The notes under the pieces: model-generated
Told to the model about the DNA's origin: nothing
The model's database searches: none
The model's input: only the letters and a program-made list of their open reading frames with translations
In this document: piece after piece, positions 47,201-58,153 of the stretch
Layout: every line of letters starts with the position of its first letter
How positions within the stretch are numbered: position 1 is the stretch's first letter
Origin: Epichloe hybrida
Taxonomy: Eukaryota; Ascomycota; Sordariomycetes; Hypocreales; Clavicipitaceae
Assembly: GCA_019022495.1 (NCBI GenBank)
Contig: JAFEKR010000016.1
Location: 620,001-684,000 of the forward strand
Length of the DNA stretch: 64,000 nt
Direction: 5' to 3'
Program-made: the position numbers and the translations under genes

Positions 47201-47887
47201 AAGCCCCAAGCCAAGCCAAAACAAAAAATAGTTATTGCTAACGACGAGACTCTTGAAAGCGGCGACGGCGGCAGCAGTACTCGTCAGTACGACTCGGAGA
47301 ACAGCTCGGACATCCACGCAAAAGCGAGGAGCAGGAAACTGAAGCAGTCTCTCCTGCAAGTAGACTCCAGCCACATTGGGTCATTCAGCCTCGAAGGCAC
47401 ACCCGCCAACGGGTTTGACTATGAGCAGCAACAGCGCGAAGAGGCCGAGATGCAGCAGGCAATGAAGGAGGTAGAAAGACTGCGTCTCGAAATGCAACGT
47501 GCCAATGAACGGATTCAAATTGCCCAAGGAGTGGATGCAGAAGGCGCCGTTATTGAGAAGAAAAAGAAGAAGGTCAAGACGATCAAGACGGTAAACAGGA
47601 CGGATGGGATTCCGGACAGCGCAGAAGCAGAAGGGGAGGAGGTGAAGCCTAAGAAAGAGAAGAAGAAGAAGAAGAAGAAGGTGGGGCCAAAAGAGTCTCA
47701 GGCTGCTCCGGAAGAAACACCCTGCACGGATGGTGGCATCATCCTTTCTACGGGGAATGCATCCTCCGTTGTGAAAACACCCCCGGCAGATGGCACCATG
47801 ATGGATGAGTTGGTTCTGTCAGAGAGAAAGAAGACGGTCAAGAAGAAGAAGAAGAAGAAGAAGAAGATGGCTGAGATTGAAGACTAG
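44294..47887 (+). CDS. APL5: AP-3 adaptor complex subunit delta
   Basis: Large subunit of the AP-3 adaptor, which sorts cargo from Golgi to vacuole. Exons: 44294-44295, 44390-44508, 44611-44807, 44888-45271, 45345-45573, 45639-47887, about 1059 aa. The start codon appears split by intron 1: AT at 44294-44295 joins G at 44390, giving MFEKSLYDLIRGLRNHKGNE, the conserved delta N-terminus. An in-frame stop at 44373 and no other ATG leave no simple alternative. The adaptin trunk is readable over the first 650 residues (CRAEVRSQDMDVKATALLKLVYLEMLGYDMSWASFHVLEVM; KRVGYLGAVQSF; NMLATNLLKKDLGS region; TLYRLALVYPEAL). The C-terminal third is hinge/ear, acidic, then Lys-rich ending KKKKKKMAEIED. The first GT-AG splice uses gtacga, a weak donor. 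Confidence 0.92.
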
Positions 47888-48812
47888 GTGTGGGAGGCGA
47901 GCCTGTGGCTAGGCCTTTGGGCCGGCATCACAAGACGTTCTAACTCTAGTATGAGCATTGATACAGTGGCATAATGAGAGCAGTGAAGCACCATTAGATT
48001 TGTTGGCATTGACTCGATCGACCTATTTTATGATTTGTGGGAATAGCATATGGTTCCTGGGGAGTCAAATCGTGGTTTTCAGTAGGTGATTCACCTACAT
48101 CTCAGTGTGTGCGTGGCCCAAGGTGCAATTTACATACATCTTTGCTTACTCCGTACACAGACCAGAATGCAAGTCAGAAACATGCCTTTTGAAATATACT
48201 GCGCAATGTCCAATCTTGACTCAATCCTACATCCTCCTGTAAGGCACAAGTAAACAGTGTGCCACTTGCATACATTCATAATCACATAGAGCATGCAGCA
48301 CAGCACAGCACAGCACAGCACAGCACAGCACAGCACAGCACAGCACAGCACAGCACAGCAAAGTAGTATCAGCATGAATAATAAAATGCACCTGTAGCTT
48401 CATAAGCGTAGCCTCATGCGGATATATTCCTTCCTAAAAATAAGAACAAAGGAAACGTGTTTCCTACGCGACATGGGAGAAGTTCAACTTGCACATGTCT
48501 CATACCCGTGAGCCCGTACATCATGTAACGATTTATACCCGCTATCATGCAACGGATAAAACAAGAGAAGAAGAAGTGGGCGAGGACAAAAGAGACGAAG
48601 GCAACATGGAAGGCACCCTCATAATGTTCTTCTCGGCCCCCACGCTAAAAGTAGCTTTTCTTAGCCTGCTCGTAATCCCTGCCAATAACAAAATAGTGAT
48701 GTCCCACAAAGTGGCCTTCCATATGGTTGATAGCCACCGTTACGAAACGAGTAAGAGACAAAAGGGAGGTGATAGGCCTCAAAGGGGCAAGTTCAAGATC
48801 CATGGTCTTTTA
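47888..48812. other. Convergent intergenic region APL5-RGD2 with 5-bp repeat
   Basis: No gene recognised; the region holds 3' flanks and the cagca array at 48296-48360. Confidence 0.6.
48296..48360. repeat. 5-bp tandem repeat (cagca), 13 copies
   Basis: Thirteen uninterrupted copies, readable directly; located 3' of APL5. Confidence 0.95.
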
Positions 48813-51618
48813 CTAATCATCCATGGGTTTGTCCTCAAGAGTAACTCCTCGTGTAGGTGTGCCGTCTGGTGGCGGCGTGCTGGGCACCCTCTTGCCACCG
48901 ACAAACTTCGTGCCGATGCGACTGCCACTATCTCTTTTCTCTCCATCGCTGTCGTTTCCTTTGCCATGTGGTGAGCCATTTGCAACGTCTGCGATGGCGA
49001 CGCTTTCAGGGCCTGGGACGTCCAGAGACGCTCGCTTGAAACGGCCTTCGATGCTGCCCATACTACCCAAGCTGGTTCGGTTTCGTTCGGCAGTCGTTGG
49101 GCTGGTTTGGATAGGGAACCGAGTGTCTGGTCCCCCGCTGCTCCTGTCGCGTCGATGTCCTCGAGGGCCTGGGCCTGGGCTCGTTGCTCGGCTTCGCGAG
49201 GCGCTGGCTTTTTCTAGCAGAGCGCGATTGCGCTCTTCCACTAGCGCCTTTCTGTTACTTTCATCGGTACTAATCGCGCGGGGGCGGTTTCCGCTGACTG
49301 AAGATGAATGGTTCAATGTAGACATGCGCTTGAGCTCGCTGAAAATGGCTTCCTTATGAGCAAACAGATCCCGGACAAGTCGCGCTGCGTGTTTCTCCTC
49401 CAATGTGAGAGATGTCTCGGTTCGAGGTCTCAGGATACATGGTGCCAGAGAGGATGCCAAAGACGCCACATACTCCTCATCGGCCGACGTTAGGTCAATT
49501 AAGCGAGTAAAGTGGTTCATGCAAGCGTCCAAAGTGGCGATGTTGGTCAATCGCAACTGTGACAAGGTTTGTTGAAGGACGGCGACCCGTGATGCCTCCG
49601 TAGCATCTGCAGTTGGAGTGGTATAAATGGTACGAATGATTTCATATACATGTGCGCTGACAAGAGAATCTAGGTTGTGGTAATCGTTGTTAGTGTGTTG
49701 ATTTCTCAGAAACTCTTCTTTCGGATCGAGAGAAATGTGAATGAAATGGAACATCAACTAACCAGGAAGTTCCAAGAGATAAAGTTTCAATAATCCAGCA
49801 ACAGTAGGCACATCAAATTCTTCGAAGACATCCGGTGAAATCGGCTTCCCATCATTCACCTTGGCTCGCAGTTTATGGATTCGGGTTAAAGGCACATCGA
49901 CCAGCCAGACACCTCTGCGGGCTTCGTCACCTTCTAGATCTGGATAATGATGGTCCAGATATGTCAATATCGTTGTCACAATGATTGGCACGCGCTTCTT
50001 GTCTACCCTAGCACGGGCTTCGAGATCAACGCCAAACGTCTGCTCGTCGATCTTGTTGTAATAATTCTCATACACGACCACCTTGGGGACAAAGCTGCCC
50101 GTGCGGTAGTTCTCCAAAAGATATCGCAAATCTCCTGCAGGCTGGACCGTTTCTTGAAACAAAACAAACTTGTCCACAGTTGACTGCAAGCTGGGAATCA
50201 CGTTGCCAATGGTACCGGAAAAGTCGAGAATGACGGTTTTGATGGCCTTTAACCGATCCAGCTCGCATCGTTCAAGGAATTTGAGGTGCAAAAAAATGGC
50301 CTCCTCAAGTCCGCACCGCAACTCGTCTAATTTTCGAACGGCAACCTTGTACTTCTCGTCGGCTTCTCGCGCCTCGCGGTGAAGTCGCATAGACGGCGTC
50401 TCGTTGGGATCTCTGTTGCCAAGTACATTCCAGTTGGCAAGATATTCACTGACAGTCCCAACCACGGGCGAATCTGAGCCAGCATCTAAGCCAGTGACGG
50501 GGAGCGAGAAAGTCCTATTCAGTTTCTTCTCAGGCAGTCCAGCGATTTTGAAAGATTTTGGGCGCCATTGATAGAATAGTTTAGAGCTGTTGGCAAAGGT
50601 GTTGCCGACGTTGCCAATGAGTCTCAAGAGACCGTTGGAAATAAGATCCTGACCTATGCGCTCAGCATAGCTCACGCTGGTAATGGCCATGCTCCGCTGA
50701 AGATACTCGACAATATCAGAGCCTGCTGATGTATTCAAGTAAGTACCCAAAATAGGAACTTTGGTTTCACCCATTTTGATGGTAGAGAGCATGTGTGAAA
50801 GAATTTTCTTGAGCTGTTCAGGCTGGTATACTTCGTCACCGATTTCGAACAATTCCTCGTCATCGGACACCTCCTCCTCTTTATGGGTCTGAACCTTGAT
50901 CTCAGGAATTTTAGCCTGGTTGGCCGGTGGGCTGGTCTCGGGATCCTGAAATCCTAGCTTGTTTTCCTCTTCCAAATCTTCGACCAGTCGGCACTTGTTG
51001 AAGTAATTCGAGCGAAGCTTTCGTACGGTATCGGCCTGTCGATCATGCGCCTTGATGCGGCCCTGAAGTTCGTCTTGCGAATCCTGGATACGAGCCTCGT
51101 GGGAATCACACCACCGAGAGAATGGATTGACCACCAAGTCCCTTATGCTTTGTGCGATTCGCTGGTGGCTTCGAGCAGCATCTTGCATTTCAGTCCGCAT
51201 ACCGTCGTACGCCTGCATGAAAGCAAAAGAAAGATGTTGTTAGTGACAGGTCGCGATCAGAACAACAAACAAGCATCCGGGGCTCATGCATTTCAGTGTT
51301 GGAATTGGCGAGGACTCACTTTTCGAACAGTGGCACCATCGTCTCTTGAAAATCCACCATTGATTTTGTCCACGGATGGCGCAATGTCAGACAAGCGCTG
51401 TCCATACGTTTCCTCGGCTTCCGCACGCAGTCGAGCTAATATGAGAACCTGACGGTTCTCCATTATACCTTGCTGGAGCTTCCCGAACAAGACGCCGAGT
51501 CCTGACAGGTTATATTAGTTTTGGCCTAATCGAAATCGGTTGAAAAACAAAACAATAATGGAAAGGACCAACCTGCGGCATAATCGCCAGACCAGAAGGA
51601 GTCTGCAAAGCCGGGCAT
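48813..51618 (-). CDS. RGD2: FCH (F-BAR)-DEP-RhoGAP protein, Rgd2-like
   Basis: A Rho GTPase regulator with the Rgd2 architecture; yeast Rgd2 acts on Cdc42 and Rho5 in polarity and wall integrity. Minus-strand exons: 51618-51573, 51501-51320, 51212-49763, 49669-48813, giving 844 aa. Exon 1 codes MPGFADSFWSGDYAAG, then LGVLFGKLQQGIMENRQVL, the FCH start. A helical F-BAR region with a DEP-like insert follows (ILGTYLNTSAGSDIVEYLQRSMAITSVSYAERIGQDLISNGLLRLIG, about residues 240-295), then more F-BAR helix (DEKYKVAVRKLDELRCGLEEAIFLHLKFLERCELDRLKAIK), then the RhoGAP domain (about 480-640; FDVPTVAGLLKLYLLELPDSLVSAHVYEIIRTIY across intron 3). The tail is Ser/Arg-rich and disordered. The usual GAP arginine-finger motif G-x-[FY]-R is replaced by GVWLVDVP. 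Confidence 0.9.
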
Positions 51619-52734
51619 TTTGAGCTACCAGCGCGGCGTCGCACACTACAATCTGCAATCAATCTATGTAGGATTGTCGTCCGCACTAAAGTGGCAGTGT
51701 TGTGGCCGTAGCACTTTGTGCTTTCGTACGCAATGAAATTCTCTGGTCGTGATATCGCAGCTCTTGAAAGTTGTGGTAGGTCGTAGTCTCCAACGAAGGG
51801 GGCTAGTTCCCACGTAACTCGTGGTTGGAACTGGAACGTTGACGTCCTTAGGTCGGGCCGCAGGCGCAAGCGATGATGTGGCTCCTCGACCTCGTGGAAT
51901 GAATGCAATGCAATCGCTCAACGGACGGAGTCAATAAAGTCAGGAACGAATGAATAGGAGAGTAGTGCACGCAAATGGCTGCGCAAGATCTAGCCAACTC
52001 CAAACAGTTCAAACGACGAGAATGATGTTCATAAATTGTCAATGGCTAGAAGTGCAAGAGAGCCAGACTGAGTTGGCGGAGGAGCTGAGAGAAGTTGTTG
52101 GATCAACAAGCTCCTCCCGGTTGGTTGGTGGCACAGACCAAGACGACGGGTTGAGTGCACAGCCAGCCAGCCAGCCAGCTGCCTGACCAGATGCCCAGAT
52201 GCCCAGATGCAAGACCAGCTACGACCAGCAGACTATTTCCGTCCGGTGGCAGCAGTGAAGGTGCAGCCACCAGCGCCGGCTCAGGGGTCCTGTCTGTATT
52301 GCCGCTGACGACGGTACCTGACTGCACAGTGCAGGGAAACAAAAACGGGCAAGCCGGCAAGTTATTATGGGGGCCCCATTCGTCAGGCACTCACGCACGT
52401 GCCCATGCTCCAATACGACAGTTGCCCAGCGTCTGCTTGATTGCGGAGTTTGGGATAATATGGATTGTGGCGGATTCCCAGATGGCCCCCCTCTTATTCC
52501 TTTGCCACCCTCGCCAGCAAGTCACTGCAGCCTAGCTTCCACTCACTTCATCATCTAATTCATTGAAGTCCGTGCTGCGCTGCAAGCACCGATAAGGACG
52601 AACATCGTCAGGGCGACTGGTAGAGACATCGTACCATCTCACAAAGCAAACACGACGTCTCCAGATCAAGCTTCTGCAACCCATCTCGGATCGTTGGTCT
52701 TAGTTGTTTCTTCCTTCCATACTGACTGCAATAT
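51619..52734. other. Intergenic region upstream of RGD2
   Basis: No gene recognised. Short tandem arrays: ccag (about 52163-52180) and agatgccc (about 52190-52211). The far end may contain decayed 5' parts of the dipeptidase pseudogene that I could not read. Confidence 0.55.
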
Positions 52735-53260
52735 AGCGATGATACCATACTTGATGCTTTGGGTGGTAGAAGTGACTTGTCCGGCTCCAAAGTTCCCATC
52801 ATTTTCTCCCACAGCTCTGCCTACAGTATCTGCCCACATTCGCGTAACTTCGAGTGCCATATTCTAAAGCTAGTCAAGAAATGAAAATCTATCGCCATGG
52901 TCAACATCAGTCCTGACTGCATCTCATGCGTGAAAATTGACAAAGAAAATGGTCTTTCCTGATGACGCTCCCGCCAACGCTACCTTGGATCGGGTTGTTG
53001 CACGCATTGTACATATCGGAGACCTTATTGGTTTTGGCCACGTGGATATTGGCACCGACTTCGATGGTATTGCTCAGTTGACTAAGGGATTTGAAGATGT
53101 CACGGACTACCCCAACCAAATTGCTGCTCTACTGCGAGCTGGCGTGAGTGACCGGGATGCTGCCAAGATTGCTGGTGGTAATTTGCTTCGCGTGGCACGA
53201 AGTACAGGTCGGTCGTTCTGCACAGATGAAAGCGGGAAATGTGCCGGCCATGGAGGATGA
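52735..53260 (+). pseudogene. Broken membrane dipeptidase (peptidase M19), C-terminal part
   Basis: The remains of a renal-dipeptidase-type enzyme, a Zn hydrolase of dipeptides. From 52735 one frame reads [11 protein letters not shown], then [19 protein letters not shown], the family signature including active-site histidine context. It then meets an in-frame TGA at 52882-52884 and two more stops near 52953-52958. The reading then shifts by one base and continues as DRVVARIVHIGDLIGFGHVDIGTDFDGI and YPNQIAALLRAGVSDRDAAKIAGGNLLRV to the stop at 53260. So there is at least one nonsense change and one frameshift, and the N-terminal half is not visible upstream. Splicing cannot easily repair it: there is no good GT-AG pair around the TGA. 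A truncated 107-codon ORF remains but would lack most of the active site. Confidence 0.85.
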
Positions 53261-53625
53261 TATTCCTTCATTGGCACCCAACTAAATCACACGACATACC
53301 GCTCTCAGAGTAGACAGAGAGTCAAGAGCTGGAAACCATATGTAGTGTCTAAAAACTCACTTCATGTAATCGTACAAAGGTTTCTATATACACTCTTGTA
53401 CAGTCCAACAGGCTTTTATAAAGAGGACGCCATGCTATACTCTGAAATTCCCCCAATATGTCTGCCATTGAGCCTGGGTATATTGCCATGAGCTTGTGAC
53501 ATACCGGGTTCAAAAGCTTGCTTCCGCCTGAATTTGATGTCGTTCGATAAGGAAGGCTTCCACGAAAGTTCCGTGATTGAAAGCGTCCAAGCTATGCCGG
53601 AGTCTGCTTGATGAGTCGATTGTGC
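53261..53625. other. Intergenic region between dipeptidase remnant and SWS2
   Basis: Nothing recognised beyond the presumed 3' flank of SWS2. Confidence 0.6.
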
Positions 53626-54144
53626 TTAGGATCGTCGGTCAACCCTGTTGAGCTTGTTGGCAGTGGCCGTTTGTGTTCTTGTTCGTTGACCGCGCACCGG
53701 CAGACCCATCGCATGACGACGGCCGCGGAACGAACCAATGTCTTTTAATCTTCTAATATTATCTTGTACGACTCTCCTCGCATCGGTTTCGATCGTCATT
53801 TGCGATAATTCAGCCGTCAAAGATGTGACGGTTCTGGGACTAAGGGAGCCGATCTTGGCGAGCTTGTGAATCGAGTATTTTGCCATAATTCGGGAGGCAG
53901 TTGTTGATCCTAACGCGTAGAATGACTCAAGGGCTTTCTATGTCGTGCTTTTTTAGCGCCGTTCGGTTTGCAATGCCGTGATTGCAGATGGAAGGGGGTA
54001 CGCTCAATACCTTTACGAGCTTGCCCTCGTTTAAGTTGACCCCGAGAACGAACACCTGTTGGAAGAGACCCGTGAGCGACTTGCGGGGGGGAGGGGAGGG
54101 ATTATCCCGTCCCGTGGGAGCTGTCAACGTTAGGGACTTACCAT
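53626..54144 (-). CDS. SWS2: Mitochondrial small-subunit ribosomal protein uS13m (Sws2)
   Basis: Mitochondrial S13 protein, at the head of the small ribosomal subunit. Minus-strand exons 54144-54142, 54055-54011, 53937-53626 give 119 aa. Exon 1 is exactly the start codon ATG before gtaagt. The joined product reads MVFVLGVNLNEGKLVK|KALESFYALGSTTASRIMAKYSIHKLAKIGSLSPRTVTSLTAEL, a classic S13 N-terminus, and continues with RRLKDIGSFRGRRHAMGLPVRGQRTRTQTATANKLNR, the conserved S13 C-terminal rRNA-binding segment. An ORF starting at the internal ATG (53886) would drop the first third of the domain, so the three-exon model is far better. The lack of any usual long presequence agrees with fungal uS13m. 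Confidence 0.93.
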
Positions 54145-55367
54145 GTTGATGATATCTAATTCAAACCCAGTACTTAAGATGCTGACTTGAACTTAGTTAG
54201 TCTTCCAACGATTCGCGACTTTTAAAATTGAAGTTGGAAATAGAGAACGTGTGGTCGACAAGTCAACTAGTTCGCCTATACAATATAATTGGCTAGAGAA
54301 AAACTAGCGGGCCCGCATATTTCACTTCCCCCTCCTGGCAATCAATCGCGCCTCGCGCTCGTGGAGAGTGCCACTCTGCCCGCCATACGGGATTATTGCG
54401 ATGGACAGCCCGCAGGCTCGACGAAAGGTCGCTAGATAAAACTCAAAGGATATGAACTCGATGAGGTAATAATTCTACTATCATATATCATTTCACGACT
54501 GATTCAACTGGCTAATATAAGAAAAAATTGCATAAGACGGTTAGTTTAAGCTCGTCAAAAGTACACTAATTCTCGTGCCTTTCCTCTGTGGTAAGACTGA
54601 CCAGGAAGTGCCTACCTTTACAAAGGCTGTAACCACTATCTTCTCGCAAACATGCCTGTAAAGAAAATGGAAAGAGGCACCTATTTAACTTGATCTGTTG
54701 ATTGAAGCTAGGTTGCCTTTTCACGGGCAGTGAAGAGGCAGCTGTGCCTAGGAGCATTACATTAAACTTGCAGACGAGCTACTGGATTATTATGCATACT
54801 TTACAACCAAATTATACACGCGCAAAATTCGCGCAAAACTCGCACGACTTCGTGGATCACACCCTTAGTTAGGCGCTAGAACTGCGGAGGGAGCAAAAAT
54901 TGATTGATTGATTTAGACAATAAAGTGAATTAGTTGCTATTAGCTACAGATCAGAACGAGCCATCGAACTGCAATACACACGAATGATGGGAATTATGGC
55001 AATTCCACTAATAAAGCGTGCCTTTGAACCCTTATTATCTTTCCTCTTTTCTGTAACAGAGATAAGACTGCCACTAGAATCTGGTCAGATCTGGTTAGAT
55101 CTGGTTATTAGAGCACTTACTAATAAACCTGATCCCACCTACAGTGGGTGTAATACTGCTTTCGCCAGCGAAACAGGAAACCCCTGCGCATAGACCCCCC
55201 GCTGCGCTTTCGGCGGGGAAGCTTAAAACGCTTTGAGCTTGAGTACAGGTGTCCGCTCCGCCCACTGCCCCAACCTTGATCTTCTTCTCTTCCGCATCTT
55301 CATCTTCCATTGAAAAAAAAAACCAGTCGATTGCTCTTTGCGTCTGTCGAATTTTAGACCATCCAAA
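54145..55367. other. Divergent intergenic region SWS2-cyclophilin
   Basis: No gene recognised. A short repeat of agatctggtt lies near 55086-55105, and a GC-rich inverted repeat (ccccgc ... gcgggg) at about 55197-55218 could form a hairpin in DNA or a promoter element. The rest is moderately AT-rich. Confidence 0.55.
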
Positions 55368-56428
55368 ATGCTTCACCTAAGGCAACTCATTGTCTCTTTC
55401 GCCCTCCTTGTCGGAGTTGGCCTGGTTCTCTTCTCCCAGAATGCCGAGGCGACCCAGGGACCCAAGATCACCCAAAAGGTCTACTTCGACATTGAGCTTG
55501 GCGGTAAGCCATTGGGCCGCGTGGTGTTTGGTCTTTATGCAAAGACTGTTCCCAAGACTGCCGAGAACTTCCGTGCCTTGGCTACCGGTGAGAAGGGATT
55601 CGGCTACCAGGGCTCTACTTTCCACCGTGTCATCAAGCAGTTCATGATCCAGGGAGGTGACTTCACCAAAGGCGACGGCACTGGTGGCACTTCCAGTAAG
55701 TTATGCCCGCTATCATTTCTGGCAAACATCCCTGTGCCGAGCCCATTTACTAATAATGCGATCCTTTGCAGTCTACGGCGACAAGTTCAAGGACGAGAAC
55801 TTCAAGCTCAGGCACACCAAGAAGGGTCTCCTCTCCATGGCTAACGCCGGTGTTGACACCAACGGCTCCCAGTTCTTCATCACCACCGTTCCGACCCCGT
55901 AAGTTCATACAAAAATGTGCTCAATTCCTCAGGAGTATGGTCCCAGTAATACTGACTATTGGTTTCATTAGCTGGCTCGATGGCCGCCACGTCGTCTTTG
56001 GTGAAGTCCTCGAGGGCTTCGAGATTGTCGAGCAGATCGAAAATGTTCAGACCTCAGCAGGCGACAAGCCTGTAGAGACTGTCAAGATCGCCAAGAGTGG
56101 CGAGCTTGAGGTTCCTCCTGAAGGTATTCACGTCGAGCTTTGAGATCCTTTTGCGGCTCTTCACAAATCCAAACTATCTGAAATTCACCCGATGTCGGTG
56201 TGCTGATGTGTATGGGATTAATCAGGCCTCTATGGCTCAGTTGGTTGGGCCGATGGTGTTGTACCCATTGAAAACGACGTGACTGCTGCAGTCAAGGCTC
56301 CAGAAGGATTGCCATTCCTACAGAAGATCGCCGTCTTTGGATTTGTGCTCGCCGCTCTTGTGTTCTGCATTCGTCGTCGCAAGTCTTCCCACAAGAACAA
56401 CTTCGACTTGGAAAAGACAAATGCTTGA
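55368..56428 (+). CDS. CPR2: ER cyclophilin B (peptidyl-prolyl isomerase), two possible C-termini
   Basis: Peptidyl-prolyl cis-trans isomerase of the secretory pathway. Common exons 55368-55695 and 55772-55898, then either 55972-56143 (208 aa, ending HVEL) or 55972-56123 plus 56226-56428 (269 aa). Residues 1-30 form a signal peptide ([23 protein letters not shown]). The cyclophilin fold follows: catalytic [15 protein letters not shown] with Arg87, [33 protein letters not shown], and [14 protein letters not shown] with the cyclosporin-binding Trp. HVEL is an ER-retention tail. Alternatively, a gtattc donor within the last exon joins a downstream exon whose product ends with [26 protein letters not shown], a membrane anchor with a basic cytosolic flank. 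The symbol is by analogy (yeast Cpr2/Cpr5); orthology within the cyclophilin B group is not certain. Confidence 0.9.
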
Positions 56429-57059
56429 ACGTTGCCTACGCAGGCAAAATGTAGAACATGTAGAACATGTAATAATAGCAGGATCTATATTTGCGACCTT
56501 AGAGCTTATTTATTACTGTGGATCTAAGCATTTGGTTGTTAATTGTTTTACTGGCTGGGTATTGCCAGCAATTGTGTTATAAAAAATCAGATGCATTGGC
56601 TATAACCAATGAGGTAAAAAAAAAAAAAAAAAATCAATAGCAGGATCTATTACTTCGTCATGCCTCAACAAACTATCTCTGAAATAAAATTTCTTAAATC
56701 TTGGGCATCCAACCATTTGTCCACGACAACACAGTCTCGGCGCGATTCGACCATCGCCCTCATATCAATTTTTGCCATCACTCCCAGACTTGTATTCCTT
56801 GTTTGGAACATGGGTTGGGTTGGGTTTGTAGCGCGAATGGACCCCCGTCACGTGGGGCTGCATGGTAGTGAACTCGCATCCATCCGGAAAGTAAAAAAGT
56901 TGTAAGTTCGGCGGCTAGCTTACAGCAAAACCTGAGTACATTTGACAATTTGCCCTAGCAATCGAATTTTCCCGTATAAAAGGGCTTCTAGGGTCAAGCG
57001 TCATCTCCTTCGACGCAACGCCTCTTCTTGCGGTCCACATCTCTCCATAATCTTTCATA
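56429..57059. other. Intergenic region cyclophilin-TRM112
   Basis: No gene recognised. A direct repeat of tagcaggatcta occurs at about 56477 and 56638, and an A tract at about 56616-56632. Confidence 0.6.
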
Positions 57060-57716
57060 ATGAAGGTCCTTAGTCTCAATTTTTTGACTTGCGCCGCAAA
57101 GGAATGCAAAAGCTCTTCTGATTCATATCCGCTTCACCCCAAGGACGCCGAGCTAGTTCAGGACGAGATCGACCTGAATCCCCAGATGATCATCAATGTA
57201 TTGCCGCGCTTGGACTGGGCTGCTCTGCGGACTACGTCCTCTGAGGTACGTTGCTCAAACTTTACGTGGTTTTTTTTTTTTCCCTCCCCGGGAGGGTGTC
57301 CGTTGGCCCCGCTCGATGGAGGCAGAACGGGAGAAATGCTTTCAAATTATCTACTTGGGAGAATAGGAAGAAAGGACATCCCAGGGGGTTTAAGTCATTC
57401 CTATCTCTCTCTTTCCATCTATCTATTTTTGTCATCTCCCGCTCTGTCTTTTTATTTACCCCGTCGTTGCGCATTACGTGATGAGTTTGCGAGGCTTGCC
57501 TAACACTTCGGGTAATAGCTTGGATTTCCAGTCCTTCCAGAGCAGCCTCCTACTGCAGAGGAACTCGAGGCTGATGAGAAGACGTTGAAAGATTTGCATC
57601 ATTTGCTGTTGGAAACGCAGATGTCGGAGGGGAAGCTGGTATGCGGCAACTGTGGGCATGAATACTTTGTGAAGGAGGGCATCGCGAACTTCTTGCTACC
57701 GAGTCATTTGGTCTAA
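57060..57716 (+). CDS. TRM112: Trm112, activator subunit of RNA/protein methyltransferases
   Basis: Small zinc-binding partner that activates Trm9, Trm11, Mtq2 and Bud23, so it serves tRNA, rRNA and eRF1 methylation. Exons 57060-57245 and 57519-57716, both phase 0, give 127 aa, matching the family. Visible: MKVLSLNFLTCAAKEC at the start, with the first zinc-knuckle cysteines (TCAAKEC), the helical insert (YPLHPKDAELVQDEIDLNP), MIINVLPRLDWAALRTTSSE, and after the intron LGFPVLPEQPPTAEEL, then CGNCGHEYFVKEGIANFLLPSHLV, with the second cysteine pair and the conserved GI.NFLLP.HLV ending. The 273-bp intron includes a T tract at about 57269-57281. Confidence 0.95.
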
Positions 57717-58153
57717 TTTGAAGGGAATTAAAAATGTTTTTGGTACATTCCATGATTAAGATGAGCTCTAAGAAAAGGCCGTCGATGATGCAGACTTGTT
57801 TCTGTTAAATTTGACCGGTTGCCATCATTAGTCTGGTTGGCGCGTACGGAGTTAAAGAGATGCATTCATTTCCTGGAAAGAGTATACGTTGACACGATGG
57901 AATCTAGTGCCATACTGTAGCAACATTACCAAACTTTGGGGGGTTTTTTTTTATAAAAAAAACCGTATTTCGTTCAAAATGCACAACTGTGGTGTGAGTC
58001 CATTTCACTGTATCCGATTCCACGCCCAATGACAATGGTCCCTGGCTACATCCGCTTCCGAAAAGCAATCCATAACTCCATGTTTAATGTGTATATTTTA
58101 CAGTACGGATGGGCTCAATTCCATTCGAGGTGTTGCTGACAGGTTCTCGCCAA
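57717..58153. other. Convergent intergenic region TRM112-BIG1
   Basis: Nothing recognised apart from a T/A homopolymer palindrome near 57946-57962. Confidence 0.6.

Noticed and set aside
48489..48974. 161-codon plus-strand ORF at the 3' end of RGD2
   Set aside because: Half lies over the RGD2 coding tail on the other strand, no family signature, no splice or codon support.
56226..56260. tRNA-like start (ctatggctcagttggtt) downstream of the cyclophilin
   Set aside because: It resembles a tRNA D-arm, but no matching T-arm box or acceptor stem follows at the right distance; the sequence fits the alternative coding exon instead.
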